23,558 nucleotides of DNA from Actinomycetes bacterium (GCA_021811865.1 JAKAQB010000058.1:1-23558); one strand, 5' to 3'. Positions 6,385 through 14,635 are shown, counted from the first letter of the stretch. The notes: a model not told the origin generated them from the sequence alone. A program made the numbers and translations.

Positions 6385-7740
6385 TCAGACCATGTAGCCG
6401 ATGTCGGACGCGCCGGTCGGATAGGCGAAGACCATGTCCCTTAAGCCGCCAGCCCTCAGTTCCGTGCGAATGGCGAGAGCGAAGATGTTGATGATCTCGT
6501 CGGCGTGCAGCCCGAGGAGATGCGCACCCAGGAGGCGCTCGGTCCCGTCCTCGACGAGCGTCTTGAAGCCGGTGTGAGCGAGGGCGACGCGCCGCGAGGA
6601 GTACCACCCCGTGGTGTCCTCGTGATGGGTCGTGAACCGGAGCCCTTGCGCCCGAGCGGTGGCTTCGTCCAGACCCACCCGAGCCAACGGAGGCGTGGTG
6701 AAGACGACCGTGGGGATACCCACGTAGTTCGGCGTCCGCGTGTTGCCGTTCAACAGGTTGGCAGCCACGATGCCGCCTTGCATCCCCGCCACGGGGGTCA
6801 GGGGAAGGCCGCCGCTGGCGACGGCGTCGCCGGCCGCGTACACGGCCGGGTTGGTCACGCTCTGCAGGAACTCGTTGACCGCGACGCCGCCGTTCTCGGA
6901 ACGTGCAACGCCCGCCGTCTCCAAGTCCAAGTCGTCGACCTCAGGGACTCGCCCCGCGGCGTGGACGACGAGGTCCGCGGCGACCTCTATCATCTCCTCC
7001 CCACGGCGGGCGTGGACGATCAGCTCGTCCCCGCGCCTCTCCATGCCCGTGACCACCGTGCCCACCCGCACATCGATGCCGAGGTCACGGGTGGCCGAGA
7101 CGAGTTGAGCGACGAGATCGGCGTCGAACCCCTCCAGCGGACGCTCCCCGCGGTGAAGGATCGACACCGTAGCGCCGGCGCGCGCGGCTATGTGCGCGAA
7201 CTCGAAGGCGATGTAGCCGCCGCCGACGAAGACCACCCGGCGTGGCAGCTCATCGAGCTCCAAGAAGCCGGTGCTGGTCGTGAGGTGTTCCTCGCCCGCG
7301 ATCCCCAGCGGGGCGTGGCGCGCCCCGGCGGCGATCACCACATGCTTGCCGACGTAGGTCTCGTCACCGACGCGCAGGCAGGTTGGATCGACGAAGCGTG
7401 CATGTCCGTGAACGGTGAGGATTCCCGCATCCTTAAAGCCCTGGTCCATGGCGACGGGCACGTCTTCGACGAAGGTTCGTTTGAAACGGACCATGTCCGA
7501 CCATGCAAGGGTGGGGGCGGGAGCAGAGAGGCCCCTGCCTTGCATGCGCCGTCCCCAGTCGACGAGCTCGGAGACGCCGACAAGGACCTTCTTCGGGTCG
7601 CACCCGCGAAGCTGGCAGGTACCGCCGAAAGGGTTCGAGTCGACGACTGCGACGTTCCAGCCCGCCTGGCGGCAGGGGAAGGCGACGCTCTGGGCGGCCG
7701 AACCGGTGCCCAAGACGATGAGATCAACGGCGACGGTCAT
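6385..7740 (-). CDS. FAD-dependent pyridine nucleotide-disulfide oxidoreductase (MerA/GR-like)
   Basis: The 451-residue flavoprotein belongs to the glutathione reductase/mercuric reductase superfamily. It has an N-terminal FAD motif (VLGTGSAAQSVA, residues 9-20), the redox-active pair GGTCQLRGC (Cys42, Cys47), an NAD(P) motif GGGYIAFEFA near 173-182, the second FAD motif YAAGDA near 301-306 and a C-terminal dimer domain. At the C-terminus, FAYPTGASDIGYMV replaces the catalytic HPT-E of glutathione reductase, so Tyr stands for His. There is no heavy-metal domain at the N-terminus and no C-terminal Cys pair, so a true mercuric reductase is unlikely. It follows the sigma and anti-sigma genes on the same strand after an 88-bp gap and is a likely target of that sigma factor. 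Substrate is unknown; a low-molecular-weight or protein disulfide fits. Confidence 0.88.
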   Translation of the reverse strand: MTVAVDLIVLGTGSAAQSVAFPCRQAGWNVAVVDSNPFGGTCQLRGCDPKKVLVGVSELVDWGRRMQGRGLSAPAPTLAWSDMVRFKRTFVEDVPVAMDQGFKDAGILTVHGHARFVDPTCLRVGDETYVGKHVVIAAGARHAPLGIAGEEHLTTSTGFLELDELPRRVVFVGGGYIAFEFAHIAARAGATVSILHRGERPLEGFDADLVAQLVSATRDLGIDVRVGTVVTGMERRGDELIVHARRGEEMIEVAADLVVHAAGRVPEVDDLDLETAGVARSENGGVAVNEFLQSVTNPAVYAAGDAVASGGLPLTPVAGMQGGIVAANLLNGNTRTPNYVGIPTVVFTTPPLARVGLDEATARAQGLRFTTHHEDTTGWYSSRRVALAHTGFKTLVEDGTERLLGAHLLGLHADEIINIFALAIRTELRAGGLRDMVFAYPTGASDIGYMV

Positions 7741-7761
7741 GGTCTGTGCCTTTCTGTCGGG

Positions 7762-7789
7762 AATCGCCGTCCATCGTTTCTTTCGTTCC
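7762..7789 (-). promoter_or_regulatory. Possible ECF-type promoter before the reductase
   Basis: On the minus strand, GGAAC (7789-7785) lies 18 bp before CGATT (7766-7762), and the ATG follows about 21 bp later. GGAA-type -35 boxes are typical of ECF sigma factors. The -10 match is weak, so this is only a candidate site for the adjacent sigma factor. Confidence 0.25.
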
Positions 7790-7827
7790 GATGACCGAGT
7801 CCCGTCGTATGGGGAACGCCGGGCGAG

Positions 7828-8139
7828 TTACCCCTCGGCCGGACCGGTGCCCGGCTCGACCGGTGGATCCTTGGTCAGTTGCTCGGCGAACTGCTGGAGC
7901 TTGTGAACGGTTGCGGCGCATGGTGGCTCGCCATGGCGGCGCAGCGCGCTTTTGATCTCGGTGTAGGTGGAGGCTTCGAGTCCGCAGCGCCGGCAGATTT
8001 CCAGGTGGCGCTCGACCCGACGGGCGGAGAGCTGGTCCAGCTCGCCGTCGAGGTAGCACTGAAGGACGCGTGCCACCTCGAGGCAGCTCGCCACCTCCCG
8101 GGTCCCGATCACGGCGCGCCACCACGGTCGAGGCATCAT
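7828..8139 (-). CDS. ZAS-type anti-sigma factor (zf-HC2)
   Basis: This 103-residue cytoplasmic protein has the zinc anti-sigma signature His45-x3-Cys49-x2-Cys52 (HLEICRRC) after Cys19 and Cys28 and the helix YLDGELDQLSARRVERHL. RsrA-type proteins with this motif hold their ECF sigma factor until oxidation of the zinc-site thiols frees it. The ATG overlaps the sigma stop codon (ATGA), the standard sigma/anti-sigma arrangement. No membrane segment is present, which favours a soluble, redox-sensing type. That sensing role is inferred from motif and from the disulfide reductase next in line. Confidence 0.85.
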   Translation of the reverse strand: MMPRPWWRAVIGTREVASCLEVARVLQCYLDGELDQLSARRVERHLEICRRCGLEASTYTEIKSALRRHGEPPCAATVHKLQQFAEQLTKDPPVEPGTGPAEG

Positions 8140-8741
8140 CTGAGGCGCCGCCTGGCGAGCCCGGCTGCGGACAACCGGTCGCGGACCTGCTTACGGGCTC
8201 GATGAAGCCGGCTCATCACGGTTCCCTCGGGGACTCCGAGAACGGCTGCCGCTTCCGCATAGGTCAGCCCGTCGGCATCGACGAGGAGGACGGCCTGACG
8301 GAACGGCTCGGAGAGCTCCGCCAGCGCGGCGTCGACGACCGCGTCGAAAGCCCGGGCGAGCACCTCGTCTTCGGCCGAGGCGTGGCCTTCGAGACCCACC
8401 TGCTCCGGAGGATCGTCGGGGTTGTCGAGCAGGTCGGGTCGGCGTCGGCGGTGCCGGTTCACCTCGGCGTTCCTCAAGATCGTGAGAAGCCACGCCCTCG
8501 GGTGGCGCCCGTCGAAGGTGTCGAGACTCCTCCAGGCCCGAAGCAGCGTGTCCTGGACGAGGTCCTCGGCGTCGGCAGCCTGGGCCGTCATCGAGAGCGC
8601 CACCCGCAGGAGCACCTCGATCTCGGGCACCACGTAGTGGGCGTAGGTGTCCTCGCGCTGTCGGAGGCGGCTCGCCGGGAGACCCACACCATCGAAACCC
8701 CCCGAGGAGGCTGGATCATTCCTCCGGCGCTTGTCGGCCAT
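8136..8741 (-). CDS. ECF sigma factor (SigR/RpoE-like)
   Basis: This 201-residue group 4 sigma factor directs RNA polymerase to stress promoters. Region 2 (about 34-100) holds DAEDLVQDTLLRAWRSLDTF and HPRAWLLTILRN. Region 4 (about 155-192) holds LTYAEAAAVLGVPEGTVMSRLHRARKQV. I chose the ATG at 8741; the frame stays open to 8810, but that extension would run into the divergent gene at 8779. The stop overlaps the anti-sigma start. Neighbours are a ZAS anti-sigma factor and a flavoprotein disulfide reductase downstream and a second ZAS protein divergently upstream. This suggests control by thiol oxidation, like SigR-RsrA, though the exact ECF group is not determined. Confidence 0.92.
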   Translation of the reverse strand: MADKRRRNDPASSGGFDGVGLPASRLRQREDTYAHYVVPEIEVLLRVALSMTAQAADAEDLVQDTLLRAWRSLDTFDGRHPRAWLLTILRNAEVNRHRRRRPDLLDNPDDPPEQVGLEGHASAEDEVLARAFDAVVDAALAELSEPFRQAVLLVDADGLTYAEAAAVLGVPEGTVMSRLHRARKQVRDRLSAAGLARRRLR

Positions 8742-8778
8742 GAGGGAAGTCTCTTCCCCCGGAGGGGGTTTCGTGCAC

Positions 8779-9033
8779 ATGGATCTCTTCGGCCATCTCC
8801 GCTGGCACAAGGCTCTTGACGCCTACATCGACGGGGAGCTTGCCGGCGCCCGGCGAGAGGCGGTGGCCCATCACCTCACGCGGTGCCGGTGGTGCTCTGA
8901 CCAGGCGGAGCTGCTCTTGGGGGTGAAGGAGTCGCTCGCGCGCCGTCAGGTGCGGCTGCCCTCGCTGGTCGCAGCGCGCCTGCGGCGCTGGGTGGCCAGG
9001 CTGTCCGACCAGCCGCTGGGCACGAGCCGCTGA
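8779..9033 (+). CDS. Second small ZAS/zf-HC2 protein, divergent to the sigma gene
   Basis: The 84-residue protein has His10 in WHKALDAYIDGEL and the zinc motif His32-x3-Cys36-x2-Cys39 (HLTRCRWC), followed by a basic C-terminus (RRQVRLPSLVAARLRRWVARL). ATG 8779 is preceded by GGAGGGGG at 8761-8768; a GTG at 8773 is too close to that site. The gene begins 37 bp from the sigma start, so the two promoters must overlap. It may be an alternative anti-sigma factor for the same or another sigma, or a redox-sensing adaptor. No membrane helix is seen. Confidence 0.75.
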   Translation: MDLFGHLRWHKALDAYIDGELAGARREAVAHHLTRCRWCSDQAELLLGVKESLARRQVRLPSLVAARLRRWVARLSDQPLGTSR

Positions 9034-9066
9034 TCCATCGGGGAGAAGACAGCGGTTGCGAGACGA

Positions 9067-9411
9067 TCAGCTGGCTCGGCCGCGGCGAAGTCGGGAAAGG
9101 AGGCCACCCGAGTCACGGGCCGAGCTCGGATCACTCTCGACCCGGACGCCGTGCCAGAAGGCGAGGCGGCCGGCAATCTCTGAAGCCGCCGCCTTGGGTT
9201 CAAGGTAGACCCAGGCGTCGTCGGGGTTGTGCTGGCCGTCAACGACCACGGAGTAGTAACTGGCCCGCCCCTTCGACGGACAGGTGGTGTGATGGTCGCT
9301 CGGCTCCAAGTACTCCCAGTTGACCGATCCGGGCGGGAAGTAGTGGTTTCCCTCGACGACGACCGTGTCGTCGAACTCGGCGAGCACGGCGTCGTTCCAC
9401 ACGGCACGCAT
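9067..9411 (-). CDS. DUF427 domain protein
   Basis: The 114-residue protein matches the DUF427 family: a start MRAVWNDAVLAEFDDTVVVE, the segment YFPPGSVNWEYLEPSDHHTTCPSKGRASYYSV, then WVYLEP and a small C-terminal tail. The biochemical role of the family is not established. A strong ribosome site, AGGAGGT, lies 6 bp before the ATG. It is convergent with the second ZAS gene (33-bp gap) and divergent from the radical-SAM operon. The last ~20 residues (SDPSSARDSGG...) extend past the conserved domain. Confidence 0.88.
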   Translation of the reverse strand: MRAVWNDAVLAEFDDTVVVEGNHYFPPGSVNWEYLEPSDHHTTCPSKGRASYYSVVVDGQHNPDDAWVYLEPKAAASEIAGRLAFWHGVRVESDPSSARDSGGLLSRLRRGRAS

Positions 9412-9551
9412 ACGGCACCTCCTGAGCGTTGACCTGGCCGTCCTGGTAACCCGGCGGGTCCGCCCAGACCTTCCCGGTGACGGCGAACAGCGGGGAAGGG
9501 TCGGTGGGGATCAGCGGGTTTCCACCCCGGTGGCCTCGCAAAGGAGCGCGG

Positions 9552-11000
9552 ATGGGCCTGATCTCGTTGTTGCGCCGGATCGAGCGGGTAACCCGGCCGG
9601 TCGATCCGGAGACGAAGGAGGTCTTCGAGCGACGGTGGGCGGAGCTGCCGGCGCACGTCCGCACCGACGCCCAGACGCTCGGCCGTATGGCGGTGGGCTG
9701 CGAGGGCACCCACGGCGTGTTCCCCCGCTGCAACTTCTCCTGCACCCCCTGCTACCACTCGGCCGACGCCAACCGGGTGCGCGTCGACGGCGCCCACACC
9801 CTCACCGAGATCGATCGCCAACTCTCCTACCTGCGGGCGGTCCGAGGCCCGCACGCCCACACCCAGCTCATCGGAGGCGAGGTGAGCCTCCTCGACCCAG
9901 ACGATCATGCCGCGGCGCTGGCGATCATGCGCCGATACGGGCGAGAGCCGATGAGCTTCACCCACGGCGACTTCGACTACTCGTACCTGGAACGCATCGC
10001 CGTCGGCTCCGACGGGAGACGGCGCTTCGATCGTGTTTCCTTCGCCGGGCACTTCGACACGACCATGCGCGGCCGACGCGGCGCCGTGCGGGTCGAGCGG
10101 GAGGCCGAACTCAACGAGCAACGGGCGCGCTTCTGTGCCATGTTCCGCCGGCTGCGGGCCGAGCACAGGGTGCGCTACTTCATCGCCCACAACATGACGG
10201 TCACCCCCTCCAACGTCGAGCAGATCCCCCAAGTCGTCCGCGACACCCACGCCATGGGCTTTCGCGCCTTCGGCTTCCAGCCCGGGGCCTTCGTCGGCGA
10301 CGAGCGGCGATGGAAGGAGGACTACCGGACCCTCGACCCCGACTACGTGTGGGGAAAGATCGAGGAGGGTGCGGGCCGCCGCCTCCCCTACCGGGTGTTC
10401 CAGACCGGCGACGAGCGCTGCAACCGCTCGGCGTTCGGCTTCTACCTCGCCGACCGCTGGCACCCGGTGCTCGAAGAGGACGTCCCCGCCGACCTCGCCG
10501 CCCGAGCCGACTTCTACCGGTACCTGGGCGGCCTGAACTGGAACGCCCCGCCGACGCTTCTCGCCGCCCGGCTGCTACGAGTGGCGCTCGGCCACCCCAA
10601 CCTCCTCGCCATGACCGCCGGGTGGCTGGGGCGCCTGGTACAGCGGGCCGGCGGAGCCCGCGCCGTGGCCGTCGCCCTCCTGCGGCGCCAATTCGTCCCG
10701 GTCACCTTCGTCATGCACCGCTTCATGCACGCCGACGACGTGCGGCCCGCGTGGGAACTGACAAAGCGCGGCGAGGTGAGCGACAACCCGCAGATTCGCG
10801 AGACCCAGGAGCGGCTGCAGGCCTGCTTCTACGCGATGGCCCACCCGGAGACCGGCGAGCTGGTGCCGGCGTGCGTCCAGCACGCCGTCCTCGACCCCGA
10901 CGAGAACAAGGCCCTCTCCGAGTTGCTGCCTCTTCCTCGTCGACGCGACCACCCGGGGCTTGAACAGCGCGAGGTGAACGCCGGGAGGATGACCCGATGA
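9552..11000 (+). CDS. Radical SAM protein, first gene of the eight-gene operon
   Basis: The 482-residue protein carries the [4Fe-4S]-SAM motif Cys60-x3-Cys64-x2-Cys67 (CNFSCTPCYHS). The middle part is rich in conserved-looking blocks (GGEVSLLDPDDH, MSFTHGDFDYSYLE, FIAHNMTVTPSN). The C-terminal third holds VMHRFMHADD and extra cysteines (LQACFYAMAHPETGELVPACVQ) that could bind a second cluster. It lacks the C-terminal selenocysteine-type domain of ArsS-like enzymes. ATG 9552 is favoured by AAGGAG five bases upstream; an upstream start at 9477 adds 25 low-complexity residues. The stop overlaps the next start (ATGA). The reaction is unknown; neighbours suggest chemistry that yields 5'-deoxyadenosine or an adenosyl adduct cleaved by the phosphorylase. 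Confidence 0.85.
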   Translation: MGLISLLRRIERVTRPVDPETKEVFERRWAELPAHVRTDAQTLGRMAVGCEGTHGVFPRCNFSCTPCYHSADANRVRVDGAHTLTEIDRQLSYLRAVRGPHAHTQLIGGEVSLLDPDDHAAALAIMRRYGREPMSFTHGDFDYSYLERIAVGSDGRRRFDRVSFAGHFDTTMRGRRGAVRVEREAELNEQRARFCAMFRRLRAEHRVRYFIAHNMTVTPSNVEQIPQVVRDTHAMGFRAFGFQPGAFVGDERRWKEDYRTLDPDYVWGKIEEGAGRRLPYRVFQTGDERCNRSAFGFYLADRWHPVLEEDVPADLAARADFYRYLGGLNWNAPPTLLAARLLRVALGHPNLLAMTAGWLGRLVQRAGGARAVAVALLRRQFVPVTFVMHRFMHADDVRPAWELTKRGEVSDNPQIRETQERLQACFYAMAHPETGELVPACVQHAVLDPDENKALSELLPLPRRRDHPGLEQREVNAGRMTR

Positions 11001-11785
11001 TCGGGGTCATCTCGGGAACCGGCGGTGAGCAGTGGCCGGGAATCGAAGGAGGCCGCGAAGAGACGCGGCGCACCCGGTTCGGCACCGTCGAGGTGGTCTG
11101 CGGCGAGCTAGCCGGCGTCGAGGTGGCGCATGTCGCACGGCACGGGCGGGGACATGAGCGCCTGTCCAACCACGTCGAGCACCGGGCCAACGTCGCCGCT
11201 CTCAAGGACCTGGGGGCGACCGCCATCATCTCGACGACCGTCTGCGGGGCCGTCGACGCCGACATCGCGCTGGGGGCCGTCGTCGTCTTCGACGACCTGT
11301 ACTTCCCGTCCAACCGACTTGCCGACGGGAGCGTGTGCACGTTCTTCGACACCCCTGGCGAGCCCGGACGGGGCCACTACATCTTCGACCGGCCCTTCGA
11401 CCAGCGCCTGCGGCGAACCCTCGTCGTCGCCGGCAACGAGCTCGGTCTGCCCGTGGTCGACGGCGGCACCTACGGCCACGTGGACGGTCCTCGCTTCAAC
11501 ACGCGTAGCGAGATCGCCGCACTCAAGAGCGTCGGCGTCACCGCCGTCAGCCAGACCGCCGGACCCGAGGCCGTCCTGGCCGGCGAGGCCGAGATCGCCT
11601 TTGCCTTGGTCGGCTTCGTCACCGACTACGCCAACGGCGTCGGCACCGAGCCGCAAAGCACCGAGAAGCTCATAGCCCGAGTCCAAGAGAGCACCAAGGT
11701 CCTCCCCGCGCTCATCGGGCGGGCGCTGCCCGGGGGACGCGACGGAGCGCCCGACCCGTCGCGGGTCGTCGTGCGATTCGAGTGA
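10997..11785 (+). CDS. MTA/purine nucleoside phosphorylase family protein
   Basis: The 262-residue enzyme should cleave a purine nucleoside with phosphate to the base and a ribose-1-phosphate. Family motifs are visible: an N-terminal IGVISGTGGEQ, the RHGRGHERLSNHVEHRANVAAL block (49-70) typical of MTA phosphorylases, and the base-site segment TAGPEAVLAGEAEIAFALVG followed by VTDYANG. Asp210 is kept, but residue 212, Asp in human-type MTA phosphorylase, is Ala. Base preference (adenine or 6-oxopurine) is therefore uncertain. It overlaps both neighbours by 4 bp. In this operon the natural substrate could be 5'-deoxyadenosine from the radical SAM enzymes or a 5'-substituted adenosine intermediate. 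Confidence 0.85.
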   Translation: MIGVISGTGGEQWPGIEGGREETRRTRFGTVEVVCGELAGVEVAHVARHGRGHERLSNHVEHRANVAALKDLGATAIISTTVCGAVDADIALGAVVVFDDLYFPSNRLADGSVCTFFDTPGEPGRGHYIFDRPFDQRLRRTLVVAGNELGLPVVDGGTYGHVDGPRFNTRSEIAALKSVGVTAVSQTAGPEAVLAGEAEIAFALVGFVTDYANGVGTEPQSTEKLIARVQESTKVLPALIGRALPGGRDGAPDPSRVVVRFE

Positions 11786-12471
11786 CGGTGCGGTCGCCGG
11801 CGATCCTGGTGATGGCGAAGGCCCCGCGGGCGGGCCGGGTGAAGACCCGCCTCGCCTCGCTCCTCGGCCAGGGCGGTTGCGCCCATCTGCAAAGCGTGAT
11901 GCTGCAGCGGACCGTCGACGTCGCCTTGCAGGTGGCGCCGGCAGACACTTACGTCGCCTTCGACCCACCCGGCGCCGCGGCCGAGGTGGGGGTCCTCGTC
12001 CCACCGGCCGTGTCCCTGCTGGCACAGAAGGGAGACCACCTGGGCGAGCGGTTGAAGGCGGCCACCGAGGTGGTCCTCGCCCAGGGTCATGACCGTGTCG
12101 TGGTCGTCGGCACCGACGCCCCGTTGCTCGGAGAGGCGCAGCTCCGCGAGGCCATGGCGCTGCTCGGCCACGGCCACGACGTGGTCTTCGGACCCGCCCT
12201 CGACGGCGGCTACTACCTCGTCGGGGTGAACGGGGGACTGCCGGACGCTTACGACATCGACCCCGCATTGTGGGGCGGCCCCGACGTCCTCTGTGCCAGC
12301 TTGGCTCGCGCCGAGGAACTTGGACTGCGCGTCGGGCTGCTCGGAGCCCTGCGCGACCTCGACACCCCCGCCGACGCAGCCGCCCTGGTCTCTGAGCCGG
12401 ACCTCCCCGACGCGCTGCACGATCTCCTGGCCCGTGCCCTCGGAGCGCCGCCCGGAGCGCTCGTCAGATGA
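11782..12471 (+). CDS. DUF2064 / TIGR04282-like transferase
   Basis: The 229-residue protein has a GT-A/nucleotidyltransferase-like fold. The N-terminal nucleotide loop is VMAKAPRAGRVKTRLASLLG (10-29), the metal-binding segment is VVVVGTDAPLL (106-116), and GPALDGGYYLVGV follows (137-149). Families of this type (rSAM/selenodomain-associated transferase 1) are annotated near ArsS-like radical SAM enzymes and are thought to transfer a sugar or nucleotide. The GTG start overlaps the previous stop (GTGA), and the stop overlaps the next ATG. It is soluble. Acceptor and donor are unknown; a phosphorylated sugar released by the phosphorylase is a reasonable candidate. Confidence 0.85.
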   Translation: MTVRSPAILVMAKAPRAGRVKTRLASLLGQGGCAHLQSVMLQRTVDVALQVAPADTYVAFDPPGAAAEVGVLVPPAVSLLAQKGDHLGERLKAATEVVLAQGHDRVVVVGTDAPLLGEAQLREAMALLGHGHDVVFGPALDGGYYLVGVNGGLPDAYDIDPALWGGPDVLCASLARAEELGLRVGLLGALRDLDTPADAAALVSEPDLPDALHDLLARALGAPPGALVR

Positions 12472-13226
12472 CAAGCGCCCTCGGGGATCGCTCGACGGCT
12501 GACCTCTCGGTCGCCATCGTCGTCCCGGCACGCAACGAGGCCGAGCGCCTCGGCGCGTCGCTGGCGCGCCTTCGGGCCGACTTCCCCTGCTGCGAGCTCG
12601 TCGTCGTCGACGGGGACTCCGAGGACGACACCGCAGCGGTCGCGGCGAGCTTCGCCCGAGTGCTTACGTGCGAGCCGGGACGGGGTCGGCAGATGAACAA
12701 GGGCGCGGCGACGACCGCCTCCGACGTGCTGTGGTTCGTGCACGCCGACGTCGTGATCGACCCGGGCGCCCTCACCGAGCTGCGCGCCGCGCTCTGTGAT
12801 CCAGAAGTGGTAGGGGGCGGCCTCTCGCTTCGCTTCGACCAGCGCAGCCTCGGGCTCGACTACCTGGCCTGGAGCTCAACCCAGCGGGCCCGGCACCTCC
12901 ACCAGATCTTCGGCGACCAGTCGATGTTCGTGCGCCGTTCGGCCTTCGAGGCCGTGGGCGGGTTCCCCGAGATCGCCCTCATGGAGGACCTCGAGCTCTG
13001 CCGGCGGCTGCGCCAGCTCGGGCGTCTTGTCGTGCTCGGGGCCACCTCGACCGCTTCGGCGCGACGGTTCGCGGAGCACGGCACCTGGTCGATGATCGCC
13101 TTCATGCAGTACCTGAAGGTCCTCTTCTACATCGGTGTCTCACCGAGCGCCATCGCGGCGCGCTACGCGGCGGGACCCATCTGGACCCGCAGGACAAGGA
13201 GAAGACCGACGTGGGAAGCCGCCTGA
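12468..13226 (+). CDS. Family 2 glycosyltransferase, TIGR04283-like
   Basis: The 252-residue GT2 protein starts with AIVVPARNEAERLGASLARL (16-35). It carries the nucleotide-binding VVVDGDSEDDTA (45-56), the DxD-like HAD (92-94), the acceptor loop GDQSMFVRR and the catalytic-region MEDLELCRRLRQLG. A mildly hydrophobic stretch near MIAFMQYLKVLFYIGVSPSA suggests loose membrane contact. The family is the usual partner of TIGR04282 proteins (rSAM/selenodomain-associated transferase 2), and here the two are coupled by an ATGA overlap. The last ~20 basic residues overlap the MFS start. The sugar and acceptor are unknown. Confidence 0.88.
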   Translation: MTSALGDRSTADLSVAIVVPARNEAERLGASLARLRADFPCCELVVVDGDSEDDTAAVAASFARVLTCEPGRGRQMNKGAATTASDVLWFVHADVVIDPGALTELRAALCDPEVVGGGLSLRFDQRSLGLDYLAWSSTQRARHLHQIFGDQSMFVRRSAFEAVGGFPEIALMEDLELCRRLRQLGRLVVLGATSTASARRFAEHGTWSMIAFMQYLKVLFYIGVSPSAIAARYAAGPIWTRRTRRRPTWEAA

Positions 13227-14635
13227 GCGCCGCAGAGGTTGGCGCCCGCCTCGACCAGCTCAGCTGGAGCCGCCTGCACACCACCATCCTCGTCGCGCTC
13301 GGCGCCGGCTGGTTGTTCGATTCGCTCGAGGTGCAGCTCTTCTCGAACGCCGTCGGACCACTCGGGGACCACTTCGGCGCCACGGTGACCGAACGCGACG
13401 CCATCTTGGCGGTCTGGCTGGGCGGCATCCTCCTCGGCGCGTTGGTCGGCGGCCGTCTGGCGGACCGCTTCGGGCGGAGGCGGCTCTTCGTCGTGACGCT
13501 TCTTTGGTACGCCTCCTTCACCGTCTTGACCGGGCTCAGCCCCGATCTCGGTGCCGTCTACGCGCTGCGGTTCCTCGCCGCCCTCGGGGTGGGGGCCGAA
13601 TACGCCATCGTGAACGCGGCGATCGCCGAGTTCATCCCGGCCCGGGTACGCGGCAAGGCGAACGCGCTCGTCATGAACTTCTGGCCAGCGGGCGCCGCAC
13701 TGGCCGGCGTGCTCGCCTGGTTCGTCCTCGACGTGCTGGCCCTCTCTGCCGCCACCTCGTGGCGGTACCTGTTCATCCTGGGCGGCGTCGTGGCGCTCGT
13801 CGTCCTCTTCTTCCGCCGTCGCATCCCCGAGTCACCGCGCTGGCTCGTGGCCCAGGGGCGCCAGCGCGAGGCAGAGGAGATCGTCGCCCGCCTGGAAGCG
13901 GAAGCAGGTGCCCAGCCCGGCGAACCCTTTGTGGTGCCCCTCGTTGGCCGCCCGCCAGGGCTGCGCCAGGGCCTTGGTGAGCTGGTGCGACGCTACCCGA
14001 GGCGCCTCGCCCTCGGTGCCTCGCTCGACCTCGCCGAGGCGTTCGGCTACTACGGGATCTTCGCCCTGTTGTCGGTCGTGGTCCTCCCGCAAGTGCACAT
14101 CTCGAACCAGGAGATCCCGTTCTTCTACGTCGTCGGCAACGTCGGCGGGCTGGCGGGCGGGCTCGCCATGACGAGCTACTTCGACCGCCTCGGCCATCGC
14201 CTCACGGTCGGGATCACCTACGCCGCGGCAGCGGGCGGGGTGGGCCTCTTGGCGCTCGCCACCGCGTCCAAGAGCCCGGCCTTGCTCACGGCCGCCTTCG
14301 TCGTCGCCAACGGCGCCGGCACCGCGGCGTGGACCTCGGCGTATCCCACCTTCACCGAGCTGTTCCCCACCCACCTGCGGGCGGTCGGAGTCGGCACCTC
14401 GGTTGCCATCGGCCGGGTAGGGGCAATCGTCGGCACGCTCGTCTTGCCGACCCTCGCCACTCACCTCGGTGCGACGACGTCCTATCTATTGGTGGTGGTC
14501 TTTTGGGTGATGGGGGTCGTCGCCATCGGGGTCTACTCCTGGCGCGGCGGCGTCGAGGCCGCTCGCCGGTCCCTCGAAGCCGTGGCGCCCCTGCCGCCCG
14601 AGCTGGCCGGCGTCCCGGTAGAGGCGAGCGCGTGA
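13211..14635 (+). CDS. MFS transporter (sugar-porter/metabolite symporter type)
   Basis: The 474-residue membrane protein has about 12 helices. It shows the loop 2-3 signature GGRLADRFGRRRLF and the PESPRWLVAQGRQREAEEI motif after helix 6 that marks sugar-porter-like and SV2-like transporters. A central cytoplasmic loop (about 205-245) separates the two halves. GTG 13211 has AAGGAG nine bases upstream and lies inside the end of the glycosyltransferase gene. The stop overlaps the next GTG (GTGA). In this operon it probably imports a precursor or exports the product; direction cannot be told from sequence. Confidence 0.9.
   Translation: MGSRLSAAEVGARLDQLSWSRLHTTILVALGAGWLFDSLEVQLFSNAVGPLGDHFGATVTERDAILAVWLGGILLGALVGGRLADRFGRRRLFVVTLLWYASFTVLTGLSPDLGAVYALRFLAALGVGAEYAIVNAAIAEFIPARVRGKANALVMNFWPAGAALAGVLAWFVLDVLALSAATSWRYLFILGGVVALVVLFFRRRIPESPRWLVAQGRQREAEEIVARLEAEAGAQPGEPFVVPLVGRPPGLRQGLGELVRRYPRRLALGASLDLAEAFGYYGIFALLSVVVLPQVHISNQEIPFFYVVGNVGGLAGGLAMTSYFDRLGHRLTVGITYAAAAGGVGLLALATASKSPALLTAAFVVANGAGTAAWTSAYPTFTELFPTHLRAVGVGTSVAIGRVGAIVGTLVLPTLATHLGATTSYLLVVVFWVMGVVAIGVYSWRGGVEAARRSLEAVAPLPPELAGVPVEASA

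Noticed and set aside
6505..7794. 429-codon plus-strand ORF opposite the flavoprotein reductase
   Set aside because: The minus strand encodes a clear FAD disulfide reductase with all motifs; the plus-strand frame shows no family features.
8946..10463. 505-codon minus-strand ORF opposite DUF427 and the radical SAM gene
   Set aside because: It is a shadow of the GC-rich plus-strand gene: composition rich in Arg/Gly/Pro, no domain, and it covers well-recognised families.
9552..11000. Radical SAM protein considered as ArsS
   Set aside because: The C-terminal SeCys-type domain expected of ArsS is absent and no arsM is next to it.
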